Assembly (NCBI RefSeq): GCF_013184805.1
Contig: NZ_JAATNG010000001.1
Coordinates: forward strand, 2,380,906 to 2,444,905
Direction: 5' to 3'
DNA from: Pseudoruegeria sp. HB172150
GTDB taxonomy: Bacteria > Pseudomonadota > Alphaproteobacteria > Rhodobacterales > Rhodobacteraceae
Length of the DNA stretch: 64,000 nucleotides
This document shows positions 8,328 to 18,400 of the stretch, one piece after another. Made by a program: the position numbers and the translations under genes. Each line of letters begins with the position of its first letter. Positions within the stretch are counted from its first letter, which is position 1. The notes under the pieces were generated by a model. It had not been told where the DNA came from. It searched no databases and was given only the letters and a program-made list of their open reading frames with translations.

Positions 8328-10001
8328 ATGCAGCCCGGCATCCCGGACCAGGACCTGAACCGCGCCGTTGAACGGCTCGAGGCCAGCGGCCATCTCAAGC
8401 CCGGCTCGCGGATGCACCGGCTGCTCACTTATCTTCTCGCGGCGGAGACCGAGGGCCGCGGCGACGAGGTCAAGGCATATGCGATCGCCGTGGACGTGCT
8501 GGACCGCGGCGAGGATTTCGACCCGCAGGAAGACAGTATCGTGCGGGTCGAAGTCGGGCGCCTGCGCCGACTGCTCGACAATTACTACTCCACCGATGGC
8601 AGCGCGGACCTGCTGCAGTTCCGCATTCCCAGTGGTAGTTCCCGGGTAGAGGTCGTGCCGCAGGACGCCGGGCCGGAACCGGAGGAAAAGCCGCCGCCGG
8701 CTCCCATGCGCAACCGGCTCCTGCTGGCGCTCGCCGCGGTCGTGATCCTTGCCGCCGGCTTCGCGGGCGGCGGCTATTGGGTCTATCGCCGCCTGAGCGA
8801 GCCGGAACAGATCGTCCGCACCGACACCCCGATCCTCGAGGTCCGCTCGATCCACGACGCCGTCGGCGACCCGGACCTCGCCTATGTCGGCCCCGCCCTG
8901 CAATCCGTCCTGACCCGCGAGCTGTCGCATTTCCGCACCCTCCGCGTCCGCAGTGCCGGCCCGGACGCCCCGAACGTCACCGTTCCCGGACGGCCCGGCA
9001 CCGATTTCGTGCTCAGCGGCGTGCTCGCGCCGGGCACGGGTGGAACCGATCTGGAACTGGTCCTGACCGACGACGCGACCGACACCGTGCTGTGGAGCGA
9101 CCGTCTGCCGATCGACACCGACGATCCCGAACTCGCCGCGAGCCTGCAGAACTGGATACAGGAAGCGGTCGTCAGCATCGCCGCCCCCGGCGGCGCGATC
9201 CCGGCAGAAGAAATGCGCAGGCTCGAGGATCGCCTGAAGGCCGAGGCATCGGAGGACTGGGAATACCTCTGCTATCTCAAATGGCACGCCTATGACCTGA
9301 CCAAGGATTCACGGCATGAACGGCTCGCACGGGTCTGTCTGGAGGCGCTGATCGAACGGGGCACGACTGACGGGCGCATCTGGGCCGCCTATGCCTTCAT
9401 GTCCTTCCTCGACTGGACAAAGACCGGCGCCGGCACCGATCACCCGCTGATGGCCCGGGCCGAAGACGCCGTCCACCGCGCCACCACGCTCGATCCGCTC
9501 GGGGCCGAGGGCTTCGAATACCTCGCCGGCATCCTGCTCGCCCGTGGCGACACGGCCGCCGCGGCGGACGCCTACGATGCCGCCTGGGAGCTGAACCCGT
9601 CGAAACCGGATATCCACGTGGCGCGCGGCTGGCAGCAGATGCTGTCCGGCGAGTGGGACGAGGGGCTGGCGAATGTCCGCGCCGGCACCGCGCTGACGCT
9701 GAACCCGCCCGGCTGGTTCCGGATCCCGCTGTCGATCGACGCCTTCACCAAGGGCGACTTCCACGCCGCCCGGACCCAGGCGGTGCTGATGCTGGTCTCG
9801 GGCGACGAGCGCGGCCGCATTCTCGCGGCCCTGGCAGCCGCCGAAGCCGGAGAGCAGGACGCGGCACAGCGCCATCTCGCCGAGCTTCAGGCCAGTGGCC
9901 GGACCGTCGCCTCCGCGCTGGACGAGATCCGCGCCGTCTTCAACCACCCCGAAACGATGGCGGCCTACGAGGAAGCGGCGTCGAGACTGCTGGGCGAATA
10001 G
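8328..10001 (+). CDS. Membrane protein with N-terminal winged-helix-like domain, periplasmic TolB-N-like region and TPR repeats
   Basis: A 557-residue protein with ATG at 8328 and AGGGAAGG upstream. Residues 1-105 contain MHRLLTYLLAAETEGRG, AYAIAVDVLDRG and DSIVRVEVGRLRRLLDNYY. This block is seen at the N-terminus of rhizobial and roseobacter adenylate-cyclase-like or TPR signalling proteins and is thought to bind DNA. One transmembrane helix follows at about 127-153 (LLLALAAVVILAAGFAGGGY). The exported part has a TolB-N/FlgO-like domain (about 165-290) and TPR-like helices to the end (for example DPLGAEGFEYLAGILLARGD). This suggests a ToxR-like one-component membrane regulator without a cyclase domain. 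Its last 37 bases overlap the convergent DUF2235 gene. The domain assignment is by pattern only. Confidence 0.8.
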   Translation: MQPGIPDQDLNRAVERLEASGHLKPGSRMHRLLTYLLAAETEGRGDEVKAYAIAVDVLDRGEDFDPQEDSIVRVEVGRLRRLLDNYYSTDGSADLLQFRIPSGSSRVEVVPQDAGPEPEEKPPPAPMRNRLLLALAAVVILAAGFAGGGYWVYRRLSEPEQIVRTDTPILEVRSIHDAVGDPDLAYVGPALQSVLTRELSHFRTLRVRSAGPDAPNVTVPGRPGTDFVLSGVLAPGTGGTDLELVLTDDATDTVLWSDRLPIDTDDPELAASLQNWIQEAVVSIAAPGGAIPAEEMRRLEDRLKAEASEDWEYLCYLKWHAYDLTKDSRHERLARVCLEALIERGTTDGRIWAAYAFMSFLDWTKTGAGTDHPLMARAEDAVHRATTLDPLGAEGFEYLAGILLARGDTAAAADAYDAAWELNPSKPDIHVARGWQQMLSGEWDEGLANVRAGTALTLNPPGWFRIPLSIDAFTKGDFHAARTQAVLMLVSGDERGRILAALAAAEAGEQDAAQRHLAELQASGRTVASALDEIRAVFNHPETMAAYEEAASRLLGE

Positions 10002-11029
10002 ACCGCCGCGTTCAGCGCCGTGCCGTGCACATGCTCCGACGGATCCCGGCCCACCACGCGCCGCCTGCGCGCGATGAACAGCTTGCCCCAGCCGCGCATG
10101 GTGCCGACCGAGGGCGCCGACGGATCGCAGGGAAACCGCTCCCGCCAGCCCTCCGGCAGCGGCAGACCGCAACCTTCCGCCTTTTCCAGCATCCAGACCA
10201 GCGGGATGTTCGCCAGCGGCCGCGCGTCTTCGAATCCCGCAAGCTGGCCGCCGATATCGCCATGCGCGCCGCGGAACCAGACCTGCTCCACCTCGCCCTC
10301 GTGCCCCGGCATCGTCGTCCAGATTACCGGGTCGAAGGCTTCCCGCGTCTCGTCCATCGCCAGCGCGTGGTAGCCGTGCTTGATATGCGCGCCCAGCTCG
10401 TGGTTATGGAACAGGTGCGCCTTCTCGGTCCATTGCCAGACCACCGGCAGCCGCAGCCCCAGCGCCTTTACCGTATCCCAGACGCCGACCATCTCGATCT
10501 GCACGCCCGGATGATGGCAGCATCGGCGCCGGAACAGCCGCGCGATCTCGCTTTCAGAGGATTGCTCGTAATAGCGGTAGGCCAGCCGGATGTTCCGCTC
10601 CGTCGCATGCTCCGACTGCAACAGCCCGACGCGGTCGATCAGCCCCGCCAGCGAGCGTACCGCGTAGGCGCCCCGCGAATAGCCGAAAAGGAAGATCCGG
10701 TCCCCCGGATGATAGCGCGAGGCGATCACCCCATAGACCCGCCGGATCTGCCGGTTGATGCCGCGCCCCTCGATCACGTCGCGGGAATTGCGCCAGCTCT
10801 GCCACTGGATGCCCGCCTCGTAACGCAGGTTCAGCCGGTGTTCCGGCGCGACCTCGCAGAGCAGCTTGTAAAGCCGCCCCGCATTGGTCTCCAGTCCGTC
10901 CTCAAGCGTGGATGCCGTGCCGTCCAGGATCACCACGTGATCCACCCGCCCCCGTGCCGGTCCGGTCGGTGCGCGGCCGAACCGCGGTCGCAACCGCAGC
11001 CAGCCAAGGATGCGGTCGCGTAGGCGCAT
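9965..11029 (-). CDS. DUF2235 (T6SS phospholipase Tle1-like catalytic domain) alpha/beta hydrolase
   Basis: A 354-residue protein. The family signature starts VVILDGTASTLEDG, followed by RFLFGYSRGAYAVRSLAG-like text (actual DRIFLFGYSRGAYAVRSL). There GYSRGA is the nucleophile elbow with catalytic Ser, and the downstream Asp/His regions are GVWDTVKALG and GAHGDIGG. DUF2235 proteins include Tle1 type VI lipase effectors but also many chromosomal stand-alone hydrolases. No VgrG, PAAR or T6SS gene is nearby and no signal peptide is seen, so a housekeeping role is as likely. The 3' end overlaps the convergent TPR gene by 37 bases. Confidence 0.88.
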   Translation of the reverse strand: MRLRDRILGWLRLRPRFGRAPTGPARGRVDHVVILDGTASTLEDGLETNAGRLYKLLCEVAPEHRLNLRYEAGIQWQSWRNSRDVIEGRGINRQIRRVYGVIASRYHPGDRIFLFGYSRGAYAVRSLAGLIDRVGLLQSEHATERNIRLAYRYYEQSSESEIARLFRRRCCHHPGVQIEMVGVWDTVKALGLRLPVVWQWTEKAHLFHNHELGAHIKHGYHALAMDETREAFDPVIWTTMPGHEGEVEQVWFRGAHGDIGGQLAGFEDARPLANIPLVWMLEKAEGCGLPLPEGWRERFPCDPSAPSVGTMRGWGKLFIARRRRVVGRDPSEHVHGTALNAAVYSPSSLDAASS

Positions 11030-11056
11030 TGGTCATGTCCGCGGTCGGGTCATCGC

Positions 11057-13342
11057 TCAGGCAGCGTTAAGCATCTCCCATACCCGCAGGGGGGTAAAGG
11101 GCATGTCAACATGGCGGACGCCGCGGTCCCACATCGCGTCCAGAGCCGCGTTGGTGACGGCAGCCAGCGCGCCGACCGTGCCGGCCTCGCCGCAGCCCTT
11201 CATCCCCATCGCGTTCGCCGTCGACGGCACCGGTTCCGAGTTGAAGGCCACCCACGGCATGTCATAGGCGCGCGGCATCGCGTAATCCATGAAGGTCGCG
11301 GTCAGAAGCTGCCCGTCCTCGTCATAGACCACCCGTTCCGTGATCGCCTGACCAAGCCCTTGGGCGACTCCGCCATGCACCTGACCTTCGGCCAGCATCG
11401 GGTTGATAAGGTTGCCGAAATCGTCGACGACTGTATACTTGACCACCTTGGTCACGCCGGTATCCGGATCGATCTCCACCTCGGCGAAATGCGCCCCGTT
11501 GGGATAGGACCGGCCCGGGATCGTCGCCTTCTCGCGGAAGGTCAGCAGGTCTTTCCGCCCCTTCGCCCGCGCCATCTCGGCGGCCTCCAGGAAGGTCGGC
11601 GTCAGGTTCGAGCCATCGGCCCGGAACCGCTCGTCGTCGAACTTCACGTCTTCCGGCTTCACGCCCATCTCCTCGGCGAGGAAGGACGAGTACGCCTTCA
11701 CCATCACTTCAACAGTGTGCAAGGTCGCGTTATTCTGTGTCGTGACAGAGCGCGAGCCACCGGTTCCGCCGCCTTCGGCGATCCGGTCGCTGTCCCCCTG
11801 AACGAAGCTGATCTTGTCCAGCGGAATGCCGGTCTGGTCCGACAGGAACTGCGCGAACACCGTCTCGTGCCCCTGCCCGTTCGACTGCGTACCGACATAG
11901 ATCGTCGCGGTGCCGTCGTCGTTGAAGTCGACCTGCACATGCTCGCTCGGGTTCCCGAGGATCGACTCGATGTAATAGCTCAGCCCGATGCCGCGCAGCT
12001 TGCCTTCCGCCGCCGATTTCTCGCGACGTGCCGCGAAGCCGGCAAGATCCGCCTCCTGCTCCGCCCGGCTCAGCACCTTGTTGAAGTCGCCGACGTCATA
12101 ATTCTCGCCCGTCGCGGTGGTATAAGGGAACTTGTTCACCGGGATGAAGTTCTTCCGCCGCAGCTCCAGCGGATCGACGCCCAGCTCCCGCGCGGCATTG
12201 TCCATCGACCGTTCCAGCGCATAGATCGCCTCGGGCCGTCCGGCCCCGCGATAGGCATCCACCGGCACGGTGTTGGTATAGATCCCCTTCACCTCCAGCA
12301 GCGTATCCTGGATGTCATAGGTCCCGGTCAGCACCCGCGCGAACAGGAACGACTGGATCATCTGCGCGAAGCCGGAGTTGTAGGCGCCAAGGTCGCTCAG
12401 CGTCTTCACCTTGTAGCCGACGATCTTGTAATCCGCGTCGAAGGCCAGCTCGGTCGTCGAGGTCAGCGCCCGCCCGCCATTGTCGGTCAGCATCGCTTCG
12501 GTCCGGTCCGACATCCAGCGCACCGGCTTGCCGGTCAGCTTCGCCGCCAGCGGCAACGGGAAATATTCCGGATAGGTAAAGCCCTTCATGCCGAAGCCGC
12601 CGCCGACATCCGGCGTGGTCACGCGGATATCCTCGGCTTCCATCTTGTAGGCCCCGGCCAGTTCGCCCTTGAAGCCCCAGACACCTTGTCCGCCGTAGCA
12701 GACATGCAGTCGGTCGCCGACCCATTCGGCAAAGGCGCCGCGCGGCTCCATCGAGTTCACGATGATCCGGTTGTCGCCCACGTCCAGCTTCACAACATGC
12801 GCCGCGCCGGCAAAGGCTTTCTCGACCTTCTCGGCGTCGCCCTCGCAGAAATCGTAGGCCAGGTTGCCCGGCGCTTCTTTCGGGTGCAGATCCTCGCCGC
12901 CTTCGGCCAGATCGATCTTCGCCGGCAGCTCGTTGTAATCGAACTCGATCAGTTCGGCGGCATCCTTCGCCTGCGCCAGCGTCTCGGCGACGATGCAGAC
13001 CACCGGCTCGCCGACGAACCGTACCCGGCCCTTCGCCAGCATCGGCCGCAACGGCGCGGCCCCCTGCGAACCGTCCCGGTTCGGCGCCTGGCTGCCCGCC
13101 ATGCCGATATCCATGCCGTGCGATTCCAGATCTTCCGAGGTCAGAACGCAGGCCACGCCCTCGGCCGCCTTCGCCTCCGACACGTCGATAGAGACGATCT
13201 CGGCATGCGCTACGGGCGAACGGAAGTAATAGGCGAACAGCGCGCCGTCGGGAACGATGTCATCGACATACCGGCCATGCCCCGTCACCAGTCGCAGATC
13301 CTCGACGCGTTTGACCGGCTGGCTCTTTCCGAACTTTTCCAT
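11057..13342 (-). CDS. Xanthine dehydrogenase-family molybdopterin-binding subunit (form II CoxL-like)
   Basis: A 761-residue molybdenum hydroxylase large subunit beginning MEKFGKSQPVKRVEDLRL with ATG at 13342. The active-site loop reads AYRGAGRPEA at about residue 365. True aerobic CO dehydrogenase (form I) has AYRCSFR, so this is a form II enzyme whose substrate is uncertain (an aldehyde, purine or other heterocycle). Other cofactor-binding landmarks include GGGFGMKGF and GQGHETVFAQ, and the C-terminal GMKGCGEAGTVGA contains the catalytic Glu region. The FAD (CoxM) and 2Fe-2S (CoxS) subunits normally encoded beside it are not in the flanking genes (DUF2235 and valS). The partner genes must lie elsewhere, or this is an orphan paralogue. 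Confidence 0.93.
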   Translation of the reverse strand: MEKFGKSQPVKRVEDLRLVTGHGRYVDDIVPDGALFAYYFRSPVAHAEIVSIDVSEAKAAEGVACVLTSEDLESHGMDIGMAGSQAPNRDGSQGAAPLRPMLAKGRVRFVGEPVVCIVAETLAQAKDAAELIEFDYNELPAKIDLAEGGEDLHPKEAPGNLAYDFCEGDAEKVEKAFAGAAHVVKLDVGDNRIIVNSMEPRGAFAEWVGDRLHVCYGGQGVWGFKGELAGAYKMEAEDIRVTTPDVGGGFGMKGFTYPEYFPLPLAAKLTGKPVRWMSDRTEAMLTDNGGRALTSTTELAFDADYKIVGYKVKTLSDLGAYNSGFAQMIQSFLFARVLTGTYDIQDTLLEVKGIYTNTVPVDAYRGAGRPEAIYALERSMDNAARELGVDPLELRRKNFIPVNKFPYTTATGENYDVGDFNKVLSRAEQEADLAGFAARREKSAAEGKLRGIGLSYYIESILGNPSEHVQVDFNDDGTATIYVGTQSNGQGHETVFAQFLSDQTGIPLDKISFVQGDSDRIAEGGGTGGSRSVTTQNNATLHTVEVMVKAYSSFLAEEMGVKPEDVKFDDERFRADGSNLTPTFLEAAEMARAKGRKDLLTFREKATIPGRSYPNGAHFAEVEIDPDTGVTKVVKYTVVDDFGNLINPMLAEGQVHGGVAQGLGQAITERVVYDEDGQLLTATFMDYAMPRAYDMPWVAFNSEPVPSTANAMGMKGCGEAGTVGALAAVTNAALDAMWDRGVRHVDMPFTPLRVWEMLNAA

Positions 13343-13509
13343 AAGGGGCTCCGTGAATTGGCTGAATGGCTTTCCGGCGAACCTTATCCGCTGACGCCGC
13401 CGTGTCCAGCATTGCAGCAGCCTTGCATGCGGGTTTCCCGCCGCCCCTTCCACTCGGACCCCGCTCGCGTTATGGGAAGCACCGATTTCGCACGACTGGA
13501 CGCAAAGCC

Positions 13510-16500
13510 ATGCCCATGGAAAAGACCTTCGACGCCGCCGAGGCGGAACCGCGGATCTACGCCGCCTGGGAAAAGGCCAAGGCCTTCGCCGCCGGCGCCA
13601 ACGCCTCGCGCCCGGAAACCTTTTCCATCGTGATCCCGCCGCCGAACGTGACCGGCGCGCTGCACATGGGCCACGCCTTCAACAATACCCTGCAGGACAT
13701 CCTGATCCGCTGGCACCGCATGCGCGGCTTCGACACCCTGTGGCAGCCCGGCACCGACCACGCCGGCATCGCCACCCAGATGGTCGTCGAGCGTGAACTC
13801 GCCGCCGAGGGCAACGAAGGCCGCCGCGAGATGGGCCGCGAGAAGTTCCTCGAACGCGTCTGGCAGCAGAAGGTCAAGTCGCGCGGCAACATCACCGGCC
13901 AGCTCAAGCGCCTCGGCGCCTCCTGCGACTGGGATCGCGAAGCCTTCACCATGGGCGGCGCCCCCGGCGACCCGGAACCGACGAAACAGAACTTCCACGA
14001 CGCCGTGATCAAGGTCTTCGTCGACATGTACGACAAGGGCCTGATCTACCGCGGCAAGCGCCTCGTGAACTGGGATCCGCATTTCGAAACCGCGATCTCC
14101 GATCTCGAGGTCGAGAACCACGAGAATCCCGGCCACATGTGGCACTTCAAGTACCCGCTGGCCGGCGGCGAAACCTATGAATACGTCGAGAAGGACGAGG
14201 ACGGCAACGTCACTCTCCGCGAGACCCGCGACTACATCTCCATCGCCACCACGCGCCCCGAGACGATGCTGGGCGACGGCGCCGTCGCGGTTCACCCGTC
14301 GGATGAACGCTACGCCCCAATCGTCGGGAAACTCTGCGAAATCCCGGTCGGCCCGAAGGAACATCGCCGCCTGATCCCGATCATCACCGACATGTACCCG
14401 GACCCCGCCTTCGGCTCCGGCGCGGTCAAGATCACCGGCGCCCACGACTTCAACGACTACGCCGTCGCGCAGCGCGGAAACATCCCGATGTACCGCCTGA
14501 TGGACACCAAGGGCCATATGCGCGACGACGGCGCCGATTACGAAACCTGCGCCATCCGCGCGCAGGAGATCGCCAACGGCGCCGATTTCACAGAGGCCGA
14601 GGTCGACACGCTGAACCTCGTCCCCGACGACCTGCGCGGCCTCGACCGCTTCGACGCCCGCGCGATGGTCGTCGACCAGATCACCGGCGAGGGGCTCGCG
14701 GTGATGACCACCGCCTCCGATACGCGCCTCGGCAAGAAGGCGGTCAAACCCGACGCGGACGACGCGAACTACGCCGTCCCGCTGGTGGAATCGAAACCGA
14801 TCATGCAGCCCTTCGGCGACCGCTCGAAGGTCATCATCGAGCCGATGCTCACCGACCAGTGGTTCGTCGACGCCGAAAAGATCGTCGGCCCCGCCATCGA
14901 CGCCGTCCGTTCCGGCGAGGTCGAGATCCTGCCCGAGCAGGACAAGAAGGTCTATTTCAACTGGCTGGAAAACATCGAGCCGTGGTGCATCTCGCGCCAG
15001 CTCTGGTGGGGCCACCAGATCCCGGTCTGGTACGGGTTTGACCTGTCCGGCGAAGGCTTCCGCGACGACGAAAACGATGGCGCGCTGGACGAGGTGGAAA
15101 TCGGCCGCCTGCTGAACGCCCAGCGCCTGCTCAAAGGCGACGAGCACCACCATTGCGGCCCCGATTTCGACCACGTCTCCGGCCAGTTCTACGACGTTCT
15201 CGGCACAATGCCGACGCCGCTCAACCACGCCCGCATCGTCGAGGTCGAGGATCGCGACGCCGCGCTGCACATGATCGCGTCCAGCCTCGCCGACTATAAT
15301 GTCAGCCAGGACCCGACCCATCTGGTCTACCCGATCTGGCGCGACCCAGACGTGCTTGACACCTGGTTCTCCTCCGGCCTCTGGCCCATCGGCACGCTTG
15401 GCTGGCCCGAGGACACGCCGGAACTGCACAGATACTTCCCGACTTCCGTCCTCGTCACCGGATTCGACATCATCTTCTTCTGGGTCGCCCGGATGATGAT
15501 GATGCAATATGCCGTGGTCGGTCAGCGGCCCTTCGACACAGTCTATGTCCACGCCCTCGTCCGCGACGAGAAGGGCAAGAAGATGTCGAAATCGCTGGGC
15601 AACGTCCTCGACCCGCTGGAACTGATCGACGAATTCGGCGCCGACGCCGTCCGCTTCACGCTGACCTCGATGGCCGCCATGGGCCGCGACCTGAAGCTGT
15701 CGACCAGCCGCATCCAGGGCTACCGCAACTTCACCACCAAACTCTGGAACGCCACCCGTTTCGCCGAGATGAACGGCGTCTACGAGGGCACGCACGCCCC
15801 CTGCACGGACGGCGTTCAGGCCGTGTACGTCAATAGCACCGCGAACCGCTGGATCATCGGCGAAACCGCCAAGGTCCGCGAAACCGTCGATGCCGCGCTC
15901 GATGCCTTCCGGTTCAACGACGCCGCCAACGCGCTCTACGCCTTCACCTGGGGCAAGGTCTGCGACTGGTATGTCGAATTCGCCAAACCGCTCCTCGACT
16001 CGAAAGACGCCGAGATCGTCGAGGAAACCCGCGCCACGATGGGCTGGGTGCTGGATCAGTGCCTGATCCTGCTGCACCCGATCATCCCCTTCGTGACAGA
16101 GGAACTGTGGGAAACCACGAAGACCCGCGACGGTATGCTCGTCCACGCGGACTGGCCCACCTACGGGGCCGCCGATCTCGTTGACGAAGCCGCGGATCGC
16201 GAGATGAACTGGGTCATCAATCTGATCGACGAGATCCGCTCCGCCCGGGCCCAGATGCACGTTCCCGCCGGGCTGCACATCCCGATGCTGCAGCTCGAAC
16301 TCGACGCCGCCGGCCGCGCCGCATGGGACAAGAACGAGACCCTGATCCGGCGCCTGGCCAGAATCGATTCATTAAGCGAAATCAGCGAGATGCCGAAGGG
16401 CGCTATCACGGTCGCGGTCGAGGGCGGCCTGTTCTGCCTGCCGCTCGCCGACATCATCGACGTCGCCGAGGAAAAGACCCGGCTGGAAAAATCGCTGCAG

Positions 16501-16668
16501 AAGCTGGAAAAGGAACTCGGCGGCTTGCGCGGTCGTCTTTCCAACCCCAAATTCGCAGAAAGCGCGCCGCCGGAAGTGGTTGAGGAAACCAAAGAAAACC
16601 TCGCCGCCCGCGAAGACGAAGCCGCCAAACTGAAGACCGCCCTGGAGCGCCTAGCCGAGGTCTCGTAG
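13510..16668 (+). CDS. valS: Valyl-tRNA synthetase
   Basis: A 1052-residue class I aminoacyl-tRNA synthetase that charges tRNA-Val and edits mischarged Thr. The HIGH motif is HMGH at about residues 52-55 ([15 protein letters not shown]), and KMSKS is intact near residue 692 ([11 protein letters not shown]). A C-terminal coiled coil rich in Lys/Glu ([19 protein letters not shown]) matches the ValRS tRNA-binding arm. ATG at 13510 is chosen because it precedes the family-typical [17 protein letters not shown] start; ATG at 13516 is possible. It is divergent from the CoxL-like gene, and the DUF1992 gene follows after four bases. Confidence 0.97.
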   Translation: MPMEKTFDAAEAEPRIYAAWEKAKAFAAGANASRPETFSIVIPPPNVTGALHMGHAFNNTLQDILIRWHRMRGFDTLWQPGTDHAGIATQMVVERELAAEGNEGRREMGREKFLERVWQQKVKSRGNITGQLKRLGASCDWDREAFTMGGAPGDPEPTKQNFHDAVIKVFVDMYDKGLIYRGKRLVNWDPHFETAISDLEVENHENPGHMWHFKYPLAGGETYEYVEKDEDGNVTLRETRDYISIATTRPETMLGDGAVAVHPSDERYAPIVGKLCEIPVGPKEHRRLIPIITDMYPDPAFGSGAVKITGAHDFNDYAVAQRGNIPMYRLMDTKGHMRDDGADYETCAIRAQEIANGADFTEAEVDTLNLVPDDLRGLDRFDARAMVVDQITGEGLAVMTTASDTRLGKKAVKPDADDANYAVPLVESKPIMQPFGDRSKVIIEPMLTDQWFVDAEKIVGPAIDAVRSGEVEILPEQDKKVYFNWLENIEPWCISRQLWWGHQIPVWYGFDLSGEGFRDDENDGALDEVEIGRLLNAQRLLKGDEHHHCGPDFDHVSGQFYDVLGTMPTPLNHARIVEVEDRDAALHMIASSLADYNVSQDPTHLVYPIWRDPDVLDTWFSSGLWPIGTLGWPEDTPELHRYFPTSVLVTGFDIIFFWVARMMMMQYAVVGQRPFDTVYVHALVRDEKGKKMSKSLGNVLDPLELIDEFGADAVRFTLTSMAAMGRDLKLSTSRIQGYRNFTTKLWNATRFAEMNGVYEGTHAPCTDGVQAVYVNSTANRWIIGETAKVRETVDAALDAFRFNDAANALYAFTWGKVCDWYVEFAKPLLDSKDAEIVEETRATMGWVLDQCLILLHPIIPFVTEELWETTKTRDGMLVHADWPTYGAADLVDEAADREMNWVINLIDEIRSARAQMHVPAGLHIPMLQLELDAAGRAAWDKNETLIRRLARIDSLSEISEMPKGAITVAVEGGLFCLPLADIIDVAEEKTRLEKSLQKLEKELGGLRGRLSNPKFAESAPPEVVEETKENLAAREDEAAKLKTALERLAEVS

Positions 16669-16672
16669 TCCC

Positions 16673-17008
16673 ATGTCCAGAAGCTTCCGCAGCCTGATCG
16701 AACGACAGATCTTCAAGGCCCAGGCCGAGGGGCAGCTGGACAATCTCGAAGGCCAGGGCAAACCCCTGCCGGACCGCAGCGGCGAGGCTCATCTCGACGC
16801 CGGCGAAGCCGCCGCCCACCGCATGATGGCCGAGGCCGGCGCCCTGCCCGAAGAGATCCTGATCAAGCGTCAGGTCGCGGCGCAAAAGCAGGTGCTGGCC
16901 GGTCTCACCGATCCGGATGAGCGCAAGGCGGCAATGCGCAAGCTGGCCGATCTGGAACTGAAGCTCGCGATCGCGCAGGAAGCACGCCGCAAATTCATGA
17001 AGTACTAG
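16673..17008 (+). CDS. DUF1992 (DnaJ homologue subfamily C member 28-like) protein
   Basis: A 111-residue soluble helical protein. The DUF1992 signature is visible: an N-terminal RSLIERQIFKAQAEGQLDNL helix, the GQGKPLP turn, and a second block ILIKRQVAAQKQVLAGLTDP. In eukaryotes this domain occurs in DNAJC28, but the bacterial proteins lack a J domain, as here, and their role is unknown. The gene begins four bases after the valS stop and is probably cotranscribed with it. A dispersed repeat with a GC-rich hairpin follows. Confidence 0.92.
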   Translation: MSRSFRSLIERQIFKAQAEGQLDNLEGQGKPLPDRSGEAHLDAGEAAAHRMMAEAGALPEEILIKRQVAAQKQVLAGLTDPDERKAAMRKLADLELKLAIAQEARRKFMKY

Positions 17009-17059
17009 GCGCAGAACCGCTTCAGGACCCGACTCTAACCCTCTGAAAAGAAACCGCGC

Positions 17060-17115
17060 CTTCTTCTGGTTGAAAATATCCCGGGGAGCGCGAGGGGCTG
17101 GCCCCTCGCTCCCGG
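17060..17115 (+). repeat. Dispersed intergenic repeat, copy 3, with GC-rich hairpin
   Basis: The first 23 bases repeat the core of the elements at 4021 and 6409. The rest differs and forms a strong hairpin: GGGAGC, a GC bulge, GAGGGGC, a two-base loop, then GCCCCTCGCTCCC. It lies between the DUF1992 gene and the aminotransferase gene. It may act as a transcript end or as a processing structure. No T-run follows on the plus strand. Confidence 0.7.
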
Positions 17116-17170
17116 ACCATGCAGCCGCAGCGACGTTTCCCTATTGCCCCACAACCACGTTTTGCGCTTG

Positions 17171-18304
17171 ATGCCCGCCATGCCGGGACCACGCTACACC
17201 GACCTCGCCGCCTCGCTGCCCGCCACCGTCCCCTTCGTCGGGCCGGAAGCACAGGAACGCGCGCGCGGCAGCCTGTTCCGCGTACGGATCGGCGCCAACG
17301 AATCCGTCTTCGGCCCGTCCCCCAAAGCCATCGCCGCGATGGAACAGGCCGCCGCCGCGACATGGATGTACGGCGACCCGGAAAGCCACGACCTGCGCCA
17401 GGCCCTTGCGAGCCACGAAGGCGTCCGGCCCGGGAACGTCATCATCGGCGAGGGGATCGACGGCCTCCTCGGCTACCTTGTCCGCCTGACCGTCGGACCC
17501 GGCGATGCCGTGGTCACCTCCGACGGCGCCTATCCGACCTTCAACTACCATGTCGCGGGTTTCGGCGGCACGCTCCACAAGGTTCCCTACCGCGACGACC
17601 GCGAGGACCCCGGGGCGCTGCTGGCGAAGGCGCGGGAAACCGATGCCCGGCTGATCTACCTCGCCAATCCCGACAACCCGATGGGAAGCTGGCATGCCGC
17701 CGGGATCATCGAGGAAGCCGTCGCCAGCGTGCCGGACGGAACCCTCCTGATCCTCGACGAGGCCTACGCGCAGTTCCTGCCCGATGGCGCGCTGCCGAAG
17801 ATCAACCCGGACAACCCGCGCGTGATCCGCTTCCGCACCTTCTCCAAGGCCTACGGCATGGCCGGCGCGCGCGTCGGCTACGGCATCGGCGCCGCGGACC
17901 TGATCACCGCCTTCAACAAGGTTCGCAACCATTTCGGCATGTGCCGGATTAGCCAGGCCGGCGCCCTCGCCGCCCTGCAGGACGCGCCCTATCTGGCGGA
18001 GGTCATCGCCAGTGTCGCAAAAGCCCGCGCCCGCATCGCCGACATCGCCGCGCAGAACGGCCTGACCGCCCTACCCTCCGCCGCCAATTTCGTCGCCGTC
18101 GACTGCGGCCGCGACGGCGCCTTCGCCCGCGCCGTCCTCGCCGAGCTCACCGCCCGCGACGTCTTCGTCCGCATGCCCTTCGTCGCGCCGCAGGACCGCT
18201 GCATCCGCATATCCGCAGGCACCGAAGCCGACCTCGATATACTCGAACGCGAATTCCCCGCCGCCCTCGACGCCGCCCGCGCGAAAAGTGACGCGATGTC
18301 CTGA
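17171..18304 (+). CDS. PLP-dependent aminotransferase, HisC-like (class I/II)
   Basis: A fold-type I aminotransferase of about 377 residues. Family landmarks are GANESVFGPSP near the N-terminus, YLANPDNPMGSW (substrate/PLP Asn), LLILDEAYAQF (PLP Asp and Tyr) and FRTFSKAYGMAGARVGYG, where Lys in SKAYG forms the Schiff base. The C-terminal arginine region reads RCIRISAGTEADLD. This fits histidinol-phosphate aminotransferase or closely related broad-specificity enzymes; without other his genes nearby the substrate is uncertain. ATG at 17171 or 17180 is preferred; a TTG at 17144 would add nine residues and has no better ribosome site. Confidence 0.88.
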   Translation: MPAMPGPRYTDLAASLPATVPFVGPEAQERARGSLFRVRIGANESVFGPSPKAIAAMEQAAAATWMYGDPESHDLRQALASHEGVRPGNVIIGEGIDGLLGYLVRLTVGPGDAVVTSDGAYPTFNYHVAGFGGTLHKVPYRDDREDPGALLAKARETDARLIYLANPDNPMGSWHAAGIIEEAVASVPDGTLLILDEAYAQFLPDGALPKINPDNPRVIRFRTFSKAYGMAGARVGYGIGAADLITAFNKVRNHFGMCRISQAGALAALQDAPYLAEVIASVAKARARIADIAAQNGLTALPSAANFVAVDCGRDGAFARAVLAELTARDVFVRMPFVAPQDRCIRISAGTEADLDILEREFPAALDAARAKSDAMS

Positions 18305-18400
18305 GAACGGGCTCTCGCCCGGCCGCCGGACTGTGCTACCATCGGATCAGGGAGGTCGTCAGCGCCCCCGCGCGCGCGCCTGCATCTGGAGCACCTGCCC

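Noticed and set aside
9965..11029. DUF2235 protein as a type VI secretion effector
   Set aside because: No VgrG, PAAR, immunity or T6SS genes nearby; stand-alone DUF2235 hydrolases are common.
13384..16278. 964-codon minus-strand frame opposite valS
   Set aside because: It mirrors valS codons, is rich in Val/Gly/Asp and has no domain. It is a shadow of the high-GC gene.
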